Assembly (NCBI RefSeq): GCF_005771405.1
Contig: NZ_VAUA01000001.1
Span: 186,001 to 250,000, forward strand
Source of the DNA: Parasedimentitalea maritima
GTDB taxonomy: Bacteria > Pseudomonadota > Alphaproteobacteria > Rhodobacterales > Rhodobacteraceae
DNA: 64,000 nt
Reading direction: 5' to 3'
Positions 26,956 through 35,682 of this stretch are shown here, piece by piece; the first letter of the stretch is position 1, and each line of letters begins with the position of its first letter. A program made the position numbers and the translations under genes. Under the pieces are notes generated by a model. It saw only the letters and a list, made by a program, of their open reading frames with translations, did not search any database and was not told the origin of the DNA.

Positions 26956-27055
26956 TCTTTGCCATCGGATCGCCGCTGATGGGGTCCGGTGACGAATTGC
27001 CTGTCCCCTGTGTGGGAGGGCTCAACACCTATCGCTCTGAAAGAGGATGATATTT

Positions 27056-27520
27056 ATGCGTAGTTTTGATTTTGCACCGCTGCACCGGGCTTCTATTGGC
27101 TTTGACCAGATCGCAGATCTGATGGATCGGGCCCTGACCTCGGATGTGGCGCAACCCAGTTACCCCCCTTACAACATCGAGAAAACAGCAGCTGACAGCT
27201 ATCGTATTTCAATCGCCGTGGCGGGGTTTTCCGAGGCAGACCTGAACGTGGAAGTGAAGGAAAACGGGTTGATTGTAACTGCCAAGAAGGCGCCGGACGA
27301 AGGTGAACGCAGTTATCTGCATCGCGGAATTGCCACACGTGCCTTTGAACGCCGCTTTACTTTGGCCGACCATGTGCGGGTGAGTGGCGCCAGCCACGCG
27401 GATGGGATGTTGCATATCGATTTGCAGCGTGAAGTGCCTGAAGCTCTGAAACCGCGTCGGATTGAAATTTCCACAAAGAGCTCTAATTCCAAGATGGTAG
27501 AGGCAAAGCCAGTCAACTGA
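27056..27520 (+). CDS. Hsp20-family small heat-shock protein
   Basis: 154 residues from ATG 27056 (MRSFDFAPLHRASIGFDQI, the standard IbpA-like opening); an ATG 9 bases earlier adds MIF and is less likely given GAAAGAGG just upstream. The alpha-crystallin domain spans about 35-130 with YRISIAVAGFSEADLNVEVK, LHRGIATRAFERRFTLADHV and the GMLHIDL strand (usual form G-x-L). It holds unfolded proteins for refolding. A canonical terminator follows. Confidence 0.93.
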   Translation: MRSFDFAPLHRASIGFDQIADLMDRALTSDVAQPSYPPYNIEKTAADSYRISIAVAGFSEADLNVEVKENGLIVTAKKAPDEGERSYLHRGIATRAFERRFTLADHVRVSGASHADGMLHIDLQREVPEALKPRRIEISTKSSNSKMVEAKPVN

Positions 27521-27585
27521 TCGATCTTCTGCCAGAGATCGTGTTAGACCGGGGCAACGTCTTTCCCTAGTTATTCCGGTCTAGA

Positions 27586-27614
27586 CCCCCTTGGTTGCCC
27601 ACCAAGGGGGTTTT
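27586..27614 (+). terminator. Rho-independent terminator of the Hsp20 gene
   Basis: CCCCCTTGG and CCAAGGGGG form a perfect 9-bp stem with a 7-base loop, followed by TTTT. It lies 66 bases past the stop and separates the gene from the convergent von Willebrand gene. Confidence 0.88.
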
Positions 27615-27641
27615 GCGTTGTTATAGAAAAGTTTGTGCCGG

Positions 27642-29612
27642 TTATTGGCTCAGACTATCGGCCAGGCGCATCAGCTGCACTGCTTGGGCACGATAGCCAA
27701 ACGCATCTTCACCTTTGGCTGTGTTGGCCAGATCAATTGCTTGGGTGTAGGACCAGTTGCCAAGGTAGGGGCTGTTTTGTAGCAGCTGGCCAAAGCCCGC
27801 GATGGCTGCAGCAAACTGCATGTCAGTTGTTGCATCACCGCCCGGCAAGATCGGAGTTTCGATCAGCGCGCTGGTCTCTTCTCCGGGTCGTTTATACCGC
27901 AGCCGCAGGAAACCGTATTCTTTGCTGGTGGCGGTCACTTCCGCGGCTTGATAGCGCAAGGGGTCACTCAACCGGGCAGGGCTGCCAACCGGTGTGACTT
28001 CATAAAGAGCGGTCACCGCGTGGCCGGCGCCGATTTCGCCGGCATCAACGCGATCATTGTTGAAGTCTTCGCGGTTCAGAGCCCGTGTTTCATAGCCAAT
28101 CAACCGGTACTCAGCAATTTGTGCCGGATTGAATTCGACCTGAATTTTCACATCGTTGGCAATTGGAAACAAGGCGCCGCTTAGTTGGTCAACGAGTGTT
28201 TTTTGCGCTTCGGACAGGGTGTCGATATAAGCCGCCTGCCCATTGCCGTTCTGCGCCAGCGCCTGCATCGTTGCATCGTCAAGGTTGCCGCGGCCAAAAC
28301 CTAGAACCGAGAGATAAGTCCCTGTCTGGCGTTTTCTTGCGATGAAATCCTCCAGCTCGTCCGGGTCATCGATGCCGACGTTGAAATCACCATCAGTGGC
28401 CAGAATGATCCGGCTGACATCGCCTTCTTCTGTCATGGCCTCGGCTGTTGCATAGGCCTGTTGCAGCCCGGCCTGACCGGCAGTAGAGCCGCCTGCATCC
28501 AGTTTATCGAGGGCTGCCATGATGGTGGCCCGATCACTTGCCGGGGTTGGGTCCAGCACCTGTCCCGCAGACCCGGCATAGGTAACGATAGCGACCTTAT
28601 CTTCGGGGCGAAGCTGAGCCAGCATCAGCTGAAAACTTTGTTTCAGAAGTGGCAGTTTATTGCGTTCATCCATACTGCCAGATGTGTCGATCAGGAAAAC
28701 CAAGTTCAGCGGAGGGCGCGCATCAAGCGCGGGTTTCTGGCCCTGTAGCGCGATGTGAACCAGTTGTGTTTCTGAGTTCCAAGGCGTGTCGATCACGGTC
28801 GCGCGGGTCGAAAACGGCAGTTCATCCAGAGGCGCGGTGTAGTCATAAGGGAAATAGTTCACCATTTCCTCGATCCGGACTTGCTCTGGATTGGGGAGCT
28901 GACCGGCATTCAGACTAGAGCGCAGGATCGCATAAGAAGCCGTGTCAACGTCGATTGAAAACGTCGAAACCGACTCTTCTGTGGTTATCTTCAACGCGTT
29001 TGGCTCGGCTTCGGGGTAGGCTTCGGTGTCCACCTCGGGGAGTGCGAATTGATCACGATTGTCATACCCGGGAGGAGGGGGGGCGAGCATGCGTTTGGCC
29101 GCAGATGGTGGTGCAAGAACACCTGCCATTGGCTCCATGGCTGCGGGTCTTGTTGCTGCTATGTCAGCCATGGGGCTTGCCGCAATTTCAGCAAGGGGCT
29201 CAACCAGCTGACCACTTAGTGCATCGGTTTCTTCAGCCTCCTGCTGAGCCGCCTGGGCGATTTGATCGTCGACTTCTAAACGACTGCGCGTTTCGGCTTC
29301 GGTCAGCGTCACAGGCGTTGGGCCTTGCTGCAGAGTGGGAAGGTAAACAAAAAGACCAATCGCCACTATTGCGGTTGTTGCAGTAAGGGCGTGGCGTGTG
29401 GAAATGGAACTCAACATAGAAATTACTCCTCGGAACAAGCCCTGTTTTGGGCGATCAGAGGTGAAACGGGGCTGCGTGGCCGTTTCTTGGCGCGTGGCGA
29501 AGTTTTTTTCTGCTAAGGCGATGTTTTCCGCTTTACGCGCAACATTTGGGGCCGGGGTGGCGGCCTGCATCGCAGCTTTCAGATCTTCAAAATCGTCAAA
29601 GGGGTCGCTCAT
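27642..29612 (-). CDS. YfbK-like von Willebrand factor A domain membrane protein
   Basis: 656 residues. A soluble N-terminus (1-70), one transmembrane helix (about 74-92), an Ala/Glu/Pro-rich linker, a YfbK-specific segment (VSTFSIDVDTASYAILRSSL near 215-234), then a vWA domain with the MIDAS DTSGS at 309-313, and a DUF3520-type C-terminus (AEYRLIGYETRALNREDFNN). The topology puts vWA outside the cytoplasm. Its start overlaps the ECF sigma gene stop, and the cytoplasmic N-terminus sits where an anti-sigma domain would be; that role is inferred only. Ligand unknown. Confidence 0.85.
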   Translation of the reverse strand: MSDPFDDFEDLKAAMQAATPAPNVARKAENIALAEKNFATRQETATQPRFTSDRPKQGLFRGVISMLSSISTRHALTATTAIVAIGLFVYLPTLQQGPTPVTLTEAETRSRLEVDDQIAQAAQQEAEETDALSGQLVEPLAEIAASPMADIAATRPAAMEPMAGVLAPPSAAKRMLAPPPPGYDNRDQFALPEVDTEAYPEAEPNALKITTEESVSTFSIDVDTASYAILRSSLNAGQLPNPEQVRIEEMVNYFPYDYTAPLDELPFSTRATVIDTPWNSETQLVHIALQGQKPALDARPPLNLVFLIDTSGSMDERNKLPLLKQSFQLMLAQLRPEDKVAIVTYAGSAGQVLDPTPASDRATIMAALDKLDAGGSTAGQAGLQQAYATAEAMTEEGDVSRIILATDGDFNVGIDDPDELEDFIARKRQTGTYLSVLGFGRGNLDDATMQALAQNGNGQAAYIDTLSEAQKTLVDQLSGALFPIANDVKIQVEFNPAQIAEYRLIGYETRALNREDFNNDRVDAGEIGAGHAVTALYEVTPVGSPARLSDPLRYQAAEVTATSKEYGFLRLRYKRPGEETSALIETPILPGGDATTDMQFAAAIAGFGQLLQNSPYLGNWSYTQAIDLANTAKGEDAFGYRAQAVQLMRLADSLSQ

Positions 29613-30151
29613 GATGCGTCCTCCTGTTGTTTTAAGGCGCGCAGGTGTTTTTTTGCTTCAGATACCCGCCAACTGATGGTGCCTGGTGAAACGCCAAGGA
29701 TTTCTGACGCATCGGCGTGGGTCACGTCGTCCAGTATCAGTGCCAGTGTATCGCGCAGGTCGTCAGGCAGGGCGCGCATGGCACGGGTGAGCCAGTCGAG
29801 CTGATCATTGGTTTCGGCGATGGCAGCCTGACGATCTACCTCCCAATCCCCCCAACCGCTGGCGGCCTTGGTCCGGGTGGCGGCACGGCGTCGGCGATCA
29901 TGGGCGGCATTGACCACGACGCGATACAGCCAAGTGGTGAAGCGGGCGCTGGGCTGGTAGTGCGCCATTTTATCAGGCAGAGCGGCGCAGATGTCCTGTG
30001 TCAGATCCTCGGCTTCGGCGCGCTGGCCCGTCAGGCGAAAGGCCAGCGCAAAGACACGATCATAGTGACGACCGAGCAGGGCCGAAAAAGCCTCTGAATC
30101 GCCATGGGCCGCTGCCACCGCCAAGTGCTGATCATCTACCGCCATACGCAT
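29609..30151 (-). CDS. ECF-type RNA polymerase sigma factor
   Basis: 180 residues. Region 2 (about 20-88): FSALLGRHYDRVFALAFRLT, AEDLTQDICAALPDKMAHY and ARFTTWLYRVVVNAAHD. Region 4 (about 125-175): LPDDLRDTLALILDDVTHAD and SEILGVSPGTISWRVSEAKK. It directs RNA polymerase to a small regulon. The stop overlaps the vWA gene by 4 bases. A palindrome TTACA-GGATA-TGTAA lies across the start codon region (30151-30165, minus strand) and includes the AGGA ribosome site, which suggests translational or autoregulatory control. Confidence 0.93.
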   Translation of the reverse strand: MRMAVDDQHLAVAAAHGDSEAFSALLGRHYDRVFALAFRLTGQRAEAEDLTQDICAALPDKMAHYQPSARFTTWLYRVVVNAAHDRRRRAATRTKAASGWGDWEVDRQAAIAETNDQLDWLTRAMRALPDDLRDTLALILDDVTHADASEILGVSPGTISWRVSEAKKHLRALKQQEDAS

Positions 30152-30200
30152 TACATATCCTGTAACGTATCCAGATAGCGAGTTCTTGGTCTGTATGGAA

Positions 30201-30234
30201 AATAAAAAGAGGTGCCCGGGGGAGTGGGCACCTC
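30201..30234 (-). terminator. Rho-independent terminator of the phytase-like gene
   Basis: On the minus strand GAGGTGCCC pairs with GGGCACCTC (9 bp, 8-base loop) and is followed by TTTTTATTTT. It lies about 60 bases past the phytase-like stop and ahead of the ECF sigma gene. Confidence 0.88.
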
Positions 30235-30293
30235 GAATTGACTAAAATGTATTGGGGTTAATAGGTTGGATTATTGCCAACAATGCATTGGGT

Positions 30294-32477
30294 TTAATGC
30301 GTGGGCTTGGTGACATTTCCGATCGAGAAGAACATTGTCTCGCCCGAGTGGTCGTCCACACCGTCGTTGTCGGTCGAGATAAAGGCTTCGCCGTCGGCCA
30401 AGATGGCCATGCCTTCGACCTTGTCCAAAACGTAACCGCCGGTTGAAGTCAGGTCTGGCAGCAGGTCGCGGACCAGTTCCTTGGACACAACGGGCAGCTC
30501 GCCGCCCAATGGTGCGGGGACCATTTCGGACAATGGGATGCGGTACACCTTCTTTGTGACGGCGCGGTAATCGTGCTGGTTGTCACGTTCGATTACATAG
30601 GCATAGTCACCGTGAGCAACGATCTCGCTCATGCCGACCCAACCAGTTGCTGGCTCGGCTTTTTGATAATGAACAGCGCCCCATTCTTTGGTTTCCAGAT
30701 TGTAGGCAACCAGTTTGATGTGGTTCTTGGGATCGTCTTTCCATTCACGCTGAACCACCATCCACAGGGTATCGCCAATCTTGGTGATGCCTTCAAAGCC
30801 AAAGCGCTTTTCCACGGCCATCAGCTCGGCAGGCAGACCGATCTCACCTTTTTTGGCTTTGATCGAGCCGTCAGGCTGAACGTGGTAAATCGCGTGTGGG
30901 ATCACCCGGTCAGTCCGGCCTTCGGAGGAAACGTAGAAGCCACCGTTGCCGTCCAGAGTGATGCCTTCCAGGTCTAGTTTCTGCGCAGGCTGCCCGTCGC
31001 GGGTGATGCGGATCACATCGGTGATACGGGCCGGTGTCTGGGAGGCGTCGATCTTGAAGATTGAAGGTTGGAAGCCGTAGAAACTGTCGTTCACAGCCCA
31101 GATGGTGCCGTATTCATCAGCGACCATACCGGAAATCGCACCCCAACCAATCAGCTCGTCTGTTCCTTCAGACGTCAGGTGTGGGTAGGCCGCCGGGGCG
31201 TCCTGCAACTCGTACATCATGACGTGGGCGCGGGCCCCTTTGTCTTCGATCAGGTCCTTTTCATTGGCCGAGATCAGCAGGTTGCGCGACGGGATAGTCA
31301 CATATCCTTCGGGACCAACACCCGATGGCAGCAGCTGGGTCAGCACCGGAGCAGCGGGATCGGTGACGTCATAGACGCCCACAATCGAGGCGCGTTCAGC
31401 ACCGACGAAAACATAGGGTGTGTCGCCGAATTGGCCAAAGGTCACCGATTCAGGCTCGACCCCTTTGCTATCCGAACGTTTGTCAGGGTAATGGCCAATC
31501 TGCACGATGGCATGTTCAAAGCTGGTGCCGCTGTCATAGACCACTGTGCCGTCTTTGCTGAAGATGGTCCAACCGCGCGATCCGCCTTCGTAATCGCCTT
31601 CGTTGGCGGTGGCGAAATGGGTGTTGTCGATCCAGGTTACGGCATCGGGTTCACGCTTGCGACCCTGCTGGCTTTCGGTGAAGACCAGCTTGCCGCGCTC
31701 ATCCGTGGCGTCGATACCGTCCAGATCCACAGCGCCAGCCGAGAAATGGCTGACGATGGATCCATCACGACCGACAACAACCATGTGGTTGTTTTCCTGT
31801 AGAGTTACGACAGTTTCGCCCAAGTTGTTGATCGAGACATATTCGGGTTCTGGGTCAGTTGGCGCAATCTCGGCCAGGCCGGTCAGGTCGACCATCTGCA
31901 TGGATGCACAGTCCAGCGTTCCGACGTTCAGGCCAACTATCACCAGGTTACCGGCGGGTAGCTGAGGGATCACACCGTCGTTCAGGTCCTCGTCACGCTC
32001 GTTTTCAATGGCGATCGAGATAAAAGAGGCATCGGGGGCGACGGCGATGCTGTCAGGCTGACCACCCAGATCACAGCGGGCTAGCTCGGTTTTGGTTGCC
32101 AGGTCGATGGCGGCCAGATGGCCGGATGGAGCGGTGTAGCTTTCTGATGTATTCACACCGACGAAAGCAGTGTTGCCGATAATGCCCACGGATGTTGGTT
32201 CACCGCCCAGATCGATATTGCCCAATGGCTGTGGTTTGGCGGGGTCGGTAATGTCGACCAGCCCCAGCGCGCCGAGCGGGCTGTCGGTATAGGCCAACGT
32301 CGTGCCATCGGCTGTTGCGGCGATGATCTCAGGTGAGGTTTCGCGCTTGGTGTCTTCGCCTTCGGCCATGTTTTTGACCACAGGGAAAGACGCAATACGG
32401 TTGAAATTCATCTCCGCCGAAGCCTGAACTGCGCTCAGGGCTAGGACGGATGTCAGGCAGATAAATCGTGCAGACAT
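30294..32477 (-). CDS. Exported esterase-like/phytase-like beta-propeller protein
   Basis: 727 residues from ATG 32477, where a signal peptide (MSARFICLTSVLALSAVQASA) starts and GGGAG lies upstream; the frame is open further but adds no sense. The N-terminal half is a YVTN/choice-of-anchor-I-type propeller (VGIIGNTAFVGVN, DAVTWIDNTHFATANEGDYE). The C-terminal half fits the esterase-like activity of phytase domain (DLEGITLDGNGGFYVSSEGR, KVEGMAILADGEAFISTDND). Probably periplasmic and Ca-binding, given the acidic loops; phosphoester hydrolysis is possible but unproven. Confidence 0.82.
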   Translation of the reverse strand: MSARFICLTSVLALSAVQASAEMNFNRIASFPVVKNMAEGEDTKRETSPEIIAATADGTTLAYTDSPLGALGLVDITDPAKPQPLGNIDLGGEPTSVGIIGNTAFVGVNTSESYTAPSGHLAAIDLATKTELARCDLGGQPDSIAVAPDASFISIAIENERDEDLNDGVIPQLPAGNLVIVGLNVGTLDCASMQMVDLTGLAEIAPTDPEPEYVSINNLGETVVTLQENNHMVVVGRDGSIVSHFSAGAVDLDGIDATDERGKLVFTESQQGRKREPDAVTWIDNTHFATANEGDYEGGSRGWTIFSKDGTVVYDSGTSFEHAIVQIGHYPDKRSDSKGVEPESVTFGQFGDTPYVFVGAERASIVGVYDVTDPAAPVLTQLLPSGVGPEGYVTIPSRNLLISANEKDLIEDKGARAHVMMYELQDAPAAYPHLTSEGTDELIGWGAISGMVADEYGTIWAVNDSFYGFQPSIFKIDASQTPARITDVIRITRDGQPAQKLDLEGITLDGNGGFYVSSEGRTDRVIPHAIYHVQPDGSIKAKKGEIGLPAELMAVEKRFGFEGITKIGDTLWMVVQREWKDDPKNHIKLVAYNLETKEWGAVHYQKAEPATGWVGMSEIVAHGDYAYVIERDNQHDYRAVTKKVYRIPLSEMVPAPLGGELPVVSKELVRDLLPDLTSTGGYVLDKVEGMAILADGEAFISTDNDGVDDHSGETMFFSIGNVTKPTH

Positions 32478-32673
32478 CAGGGGGCTCCCAGTTATATTCA
32501 TGGGCGGAGCAAACCAGCGATCCACAACAGAGACGTGACATTATCGTGAATTATTTCTGACGTTTCTAGTGCACCGAACTTTATCTGCTTGGGAATTAGG
32601 AAATATGCTTTTAATATGTATCTTTAGAACGCCATTCTGCCGAGAGGCACTTACTATTGCGAGAATATGATAC

Positions 32674-33078
32674 TTGGAACGTGACGACAGAAAAATAGTT
32701 ACATCTTGTTTTAGTAAGGTTTTTCAGAAGAAGGCTCTGCTTTCCACGAAGATTTATGCTGAAATATTCGACCAAATTCCGGAAGCCCGTGAATTCATGC
32801 AGGGAGACGTGTCGCAACAAAAAGAGGGGTTTGTTTCGGTCCTGATTGAAGCGATGAAGATGCCTCAAACGGGAGAGGCCGCCGAACGTCGCATGGCGGA
32901 GCTCAGGCAATTGCATGTGACGCTGGGGGTCACAGCTCAGCAAGTTGAGCGCGCGCTGAACATCATTCTAGAGGTTCTGAGAGAGGGGCTTGCGGCCGAT
33001 CTGACAGCGGAAGAACAAAAGGCGTGGGACCGCGTGATCCGGACGTTTGGTTTGGATCTTGCGGCGGGGCTGAGCTAG
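32674..33078 (+). CDS. Single-domain globin
   Basis: 134 residues starting at TTG 32674; an in-frame stop lies two codons upstream and no better start exists. Globin helices are visible, with the CD-corner FDQIPEAREFMQGD, the E-helix QQKEGFVSVLIEAM and the F-helix LRQLHVTLGV with proximal His81. A distal Gln (QQKEGF) replaces His. It may bind O2 or NO. It ends 19 bases before the convergent gabD stop, and a GC-rich hairpin spans the stop codon (33063-33085). Confidence 0.78.
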   Translation: MERDDRKIVTSCFSKVFQKKALLSTKIYAEIFDQIPEAREFMQGDVSQQKEGFVSVLIEAMKMPQTGEAAERRMAELRQLHVTLGVTAQQVERALNIILEVLREGLAADLTAEEQKAWDRVIRTFGLDLAAGLS

Positions 33079-33097
33079 CCCCGCCAAAACTGTCGTA

Positions 33098-34570
33098 TTA
33101 GACCGACATGCAGATGTATTTCATCTCCAGATAGTCTTCGATGCCGTGGTGGCTGCCTTCACGGCCAAGCCCGGACTGTTTGACACCACCAAATGGGGCC
33201 AGCTCGGTTGAGATGATACCGGTGTTGACGCCAACGATGCCATATTCCAGCTCTTCGGCCACTTTGTATACGCGGCTCAGGTCCTTGGCGTAGAAATAGG
33301 ATGCCAAGCCAAAGATGGTGTCATTTGCCAGAGCGATGACTTCGTCCTCGTCTTCAAACTTGAACAACGGCGCCAGTGGGCCGAATGTTTCATCGGTGCT
33401 GAACAGCATGTCCTTGGTGGCACCGGTGACGATGGTCGGCTGGAAGAAGGTGCCGCCCAGTTCAGAGGGGTTGCCGCCAAGAATGACTTCGGCGCCTTTG
33501 GCGGTGGCGTCGGCAATGTGGTCCTGCACCTTGGTCACCGCCTTGGCGTTGATCAGAGGGCCAAACTGGATGCCATCGTCCAGGCCATCTCCGACATTCA
33601 TATTTTCAACTGCGGCTTTCAGTTTGGCAGCGAATTCATCATAAACGCCCGACTGCACATAGATCCGGTTGGCACAAACACAGGTCTGGCCGTTGTTGCG
33701 GAACTTGCACATGATCGCGCCTTCGACAGCGGCGTCGATGTCAGCGTCGTCAAACACGATGAACGGAGCGTTGCCGCCCAGCTCCATCGAGCATTTCATG
33801 ACGGTGTCTGCCGCCTGACGCATCAGAATACGGCCGACCTCGGTTGAACCGGTGAAGGTCAGTTTGCGCACTGCGTTGTTTTCGCAAAATTCTAACCCGG
33901 TTTCCGAAGCATTGGAGGAGGGCACCACATTGAATATACCGGCAGGGATGCCAGCGCGGTCGGCCAGAACGGCAATCGCCGTAGCCGACAGTGGCGTCAA
34001 CTCGGCAGGGCGGGCGACAAAGGCACAGCCCGCAGCCAGCGCAGGGCCCGCTTTGCGGGTGATCATTGCGTTGGGGAAGTTCCACGGCGTGATCGAAGCG
34101 GCTACGCCGATGGGTTGCTTCAGCACGGTGATGCGTTTGTCGCGCTGGTGGCCGGGGATGGTCTCGCCGTAGATGCGTTTGGCTTCTTCAGCAAAGAATT
34201 CGATGAACGAGGCACCATAGGCGATCTCGCCACGGGATTCGGCCAGCGGCTTGCCCATTTCGGCAGTCAGGATCACGGCCAAGTCTTCCTGGTTCGCCAT
34301 CATCAGATCATACCACTTACGTAATACGTTGGCGCGTTCTTTGCCGGTCCACTTGGCCCAGTCCTTCTGTGCGGCCTCCGCCTGAGCAATGGTACCAGCG
34401 ACCTGTGGGCGTTTGATGTCAGCAACCTGGGCGATAACATCGCCACGGGCAGGGTTGGTGACGTCAAAGGTGCCGTCGCCATCGACAAATTGGCCGCCAA
34501 TATAGGCGCGGTGTTCCAGCAGGCTGGGGTCTTTCAAAAGGGAACGAAGGTCGGTGATAGTGTCGAGCAT
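33098..34570 (-). CDS. gabD: NAD(P)-dependent succinate-semialdehyde dehydrogenase
   Basis: 490 residues from ATG 34570 (GGAGG 6 bases upstream); the longer open frame to 34672 is spurious. ALDH landmarks: ITPWNFPNAMITRK, the general-base Glu in MELGGNAPFIVFDDAD, catalytic Cys in FRNNGQTCVCANRIYV and the C-terminal GLGREGSHHGIEDYLEMKY, typical of GabD. It oxidises succinate semialdehyde to succinate. No gabT is adjacent, so it may serve other semialdehydes. Confidence 0.92.
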   Translation of the reverse strand: MLDTITDLRSLLKDPSLLEHRAYIGGQFVDGDGTFDVTNPARGDVIAQVADIKRPQVAGTIAQAEAAQKDWAKWTGKERANVLRKWYDLMMANQEDLAVILTAEMGKPLAESRGEIAYGASFIEFFAEEAKRIYGETIPGHQRDKRITVLKQPIGVAASITPWNFPNAMITRKAGPALAAGCAFVARPAELTPLSATAIAVLADRAGIPAGIFNVVPSSNASETGLEFCENNAVRKLTFTGSTEVGRILMRQAADTVMKCSMELGGNAPFIVFDDADIDAAVEGAIMCKFRNNGQTCVCANRIYVQSGVYDEFAAKLKAAVENMNVGDGLDDGIQFGPLINAKAVTKVQDHIADATAKGAEVILGGNPSELGGTFFQPTIVTGATKDMLFSTDETFGPLAPLFKFEDEDEVIALANDTIFGLASYFYAKDLSRVYKVAEELEYGIVGVNTGIISTELAPFGGVKQSGLGREGSHHGIEDYLEMKYICMSV

Positions 34571-34647
34571 AGGGGCCTCCCGGAATTGATTTGTCCGATG
34601 CAAAGCAGTTGCGCTCAGATATGTCCAGAAAGATCCATAAGTCCAGA

Positions 34648-34659
34648 ATTTGATCAAAT
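34648..34659. promoter_or_regulatory. ATTTGATCAAAT palindrome upstream of gabD
   Basis: A perfect 12-bp palindrome 78 bases upstream of the gabD start, in the divergent interval with the hydrolase gene. Short direct repeats TCCAGAA precede it on both sides (34624 and 34642 area). Candidate operator for either gene; nothing identifies the regulator. Confidence 0.3.
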
Positions 34660-34756
34660 GATCTTTGTCCACTGGAGGATCTCGGGCCAGCGACCAATTG
34701 ACATTTGGGCTGCGGAAATATCCTTTAGGCTTAAATGAATTTGTGGGAGAGCTGGG

Positions 34757-35542
34757 ATGGAATTGGACGACGCGTACAGCAACGGTGCTTACATCGATGG
34801 GGCCGAAGAATTCCCACCGCGCTGGGCGGCCGAGGCAGAGGCATTTCGGGTATCGTTAGGAGATCGTGCCAAATTGAATATTGCCTATGCCCCGGGGGAA
34901 CGGAACAGGCTTGATCTGTTCCTGCCTGAGGGTAAGGCTAAGGGATTGTTTGTCTTTGTTCATGGCGGTTATTGGCTGTTGTTCGACAAAAGCAGCTGGT
35001 CCCACTTGGCCGCCGGGGCCCTGGCGAAGGGATGGGCTGTGGCGATGCCGTCATACGATCTGTGTCCGGACGTTTCGATTGCCGATATTACCAATCAGAT
35101 CGCAGCAGCGGTCACGAAAGCTGCTAGGGAGGTTGAGGGCCCGATTTCTTTGGCGGGACATTCTGCTGGTGGTCATCTGGTCGCGCGCATGCTCGACAAG
35201 GACCTGCTTGCACCAGAGGTCGGGAATAGGTTGCGTACTGCGGTACCGATTTCGCCTCTATCGGACCTGCGCCCGCTGATGCGGACGTCGATGAACGAGA
35301 AGTTCAAGCTGGATGAGGCGGCTGCTGAGGCCGAGAGCCCGATTCTGATGCAAGAGCGGTATGATGCAGAGGTCACCGTTTGGGTCGGTGCGGATGAGCG
35401 TCCTTCGTTCCTAGATCAGGCCCAATGGCTGGCAGTTGCCTGGAGCTGCGATCAGAAAATTGACCCCGGAAAGCACCATTTCGACATAATAGATGCCCTT
35501 AGCGACATGGACGGTGAGATGGTGGCAATTCTCACAAAATAA
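34757..35542 (+). CDS. Alpha/beta hydrolase, kynurenine formamidase-like
   Basis: 261 residues. The oxyanion-hole motif HGGYW is at 69-73 and the nucleophile elbow GHSAGG at 134-139 (Ser136); a late Asp (GADERPSF) and His (KHHFDII) complete the triad. HGGYW plus the short N-terminus (YIDGAEEFPPRW) resembles the eukaryotic-type AFMID/kynurenine formamidase branch of the HSL family, not the cyclase-type KynB. The neighbours (gabD, creatinase) do not form a tryptophan pathway, so the substrate is open. Confidence 0.8.
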   Translation: MELDDAYSNGAYIDGAEEFPPRWAAEAEAFRVSLGDRAKLNIAYAPGERNRLDLFLPEGKAKGLFVFVHGGYWLLFDKSSWSHLAAGALAKGWAVAMPSYDLCPDVSIADITNQIAAAVTKAAREVEGPISLAGHSAGGHLVARMLDKDLLAPEVGNRLRTAVPISPLSDLRPLMRTSMNEKFKLDEAAAEAESPILMQERYDAEVTVWVGADERPSFLDQAQWLAVAWSCDQKIDPGKHHFDIIDALSDMDGEMVAILTK

Positions 35543-35549
35543 AACTTGC

Positions 35550-35574
35550 GCGGCGGAGAAATCCGCCGCAATTT
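35550..35574 (+). terminator. Hairpin with GAAA loop after the hydrolase gene
   Basis: GCGGCGGA-GAAA-TCCGCCGC is a perfect 8-bp stem with a GNRA tetraloop, 8 bases past the stop, followed by AATTTCC. Likely terminator or 3' stabiliser. Confidence 0.55.
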
Positions 35575-35682
35575 CCAGCCAAGGGCCGGGCGATGGCGTC
35601 GCCGCATAACCACATGCTGCCCAAATATCTTATAAACCGTCCTGAACGCCGGGACCTTTCTTGTAAGAAGGAAGGGTCGAAT

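Noticed and set aside
33063-33085. GC-rich hairpin at the globin stop codon as a terminator
   Set aside because: Perfect 9-bp stem but no T-tract on either strand and overlap with the stop codon; mentioned under the globin only.
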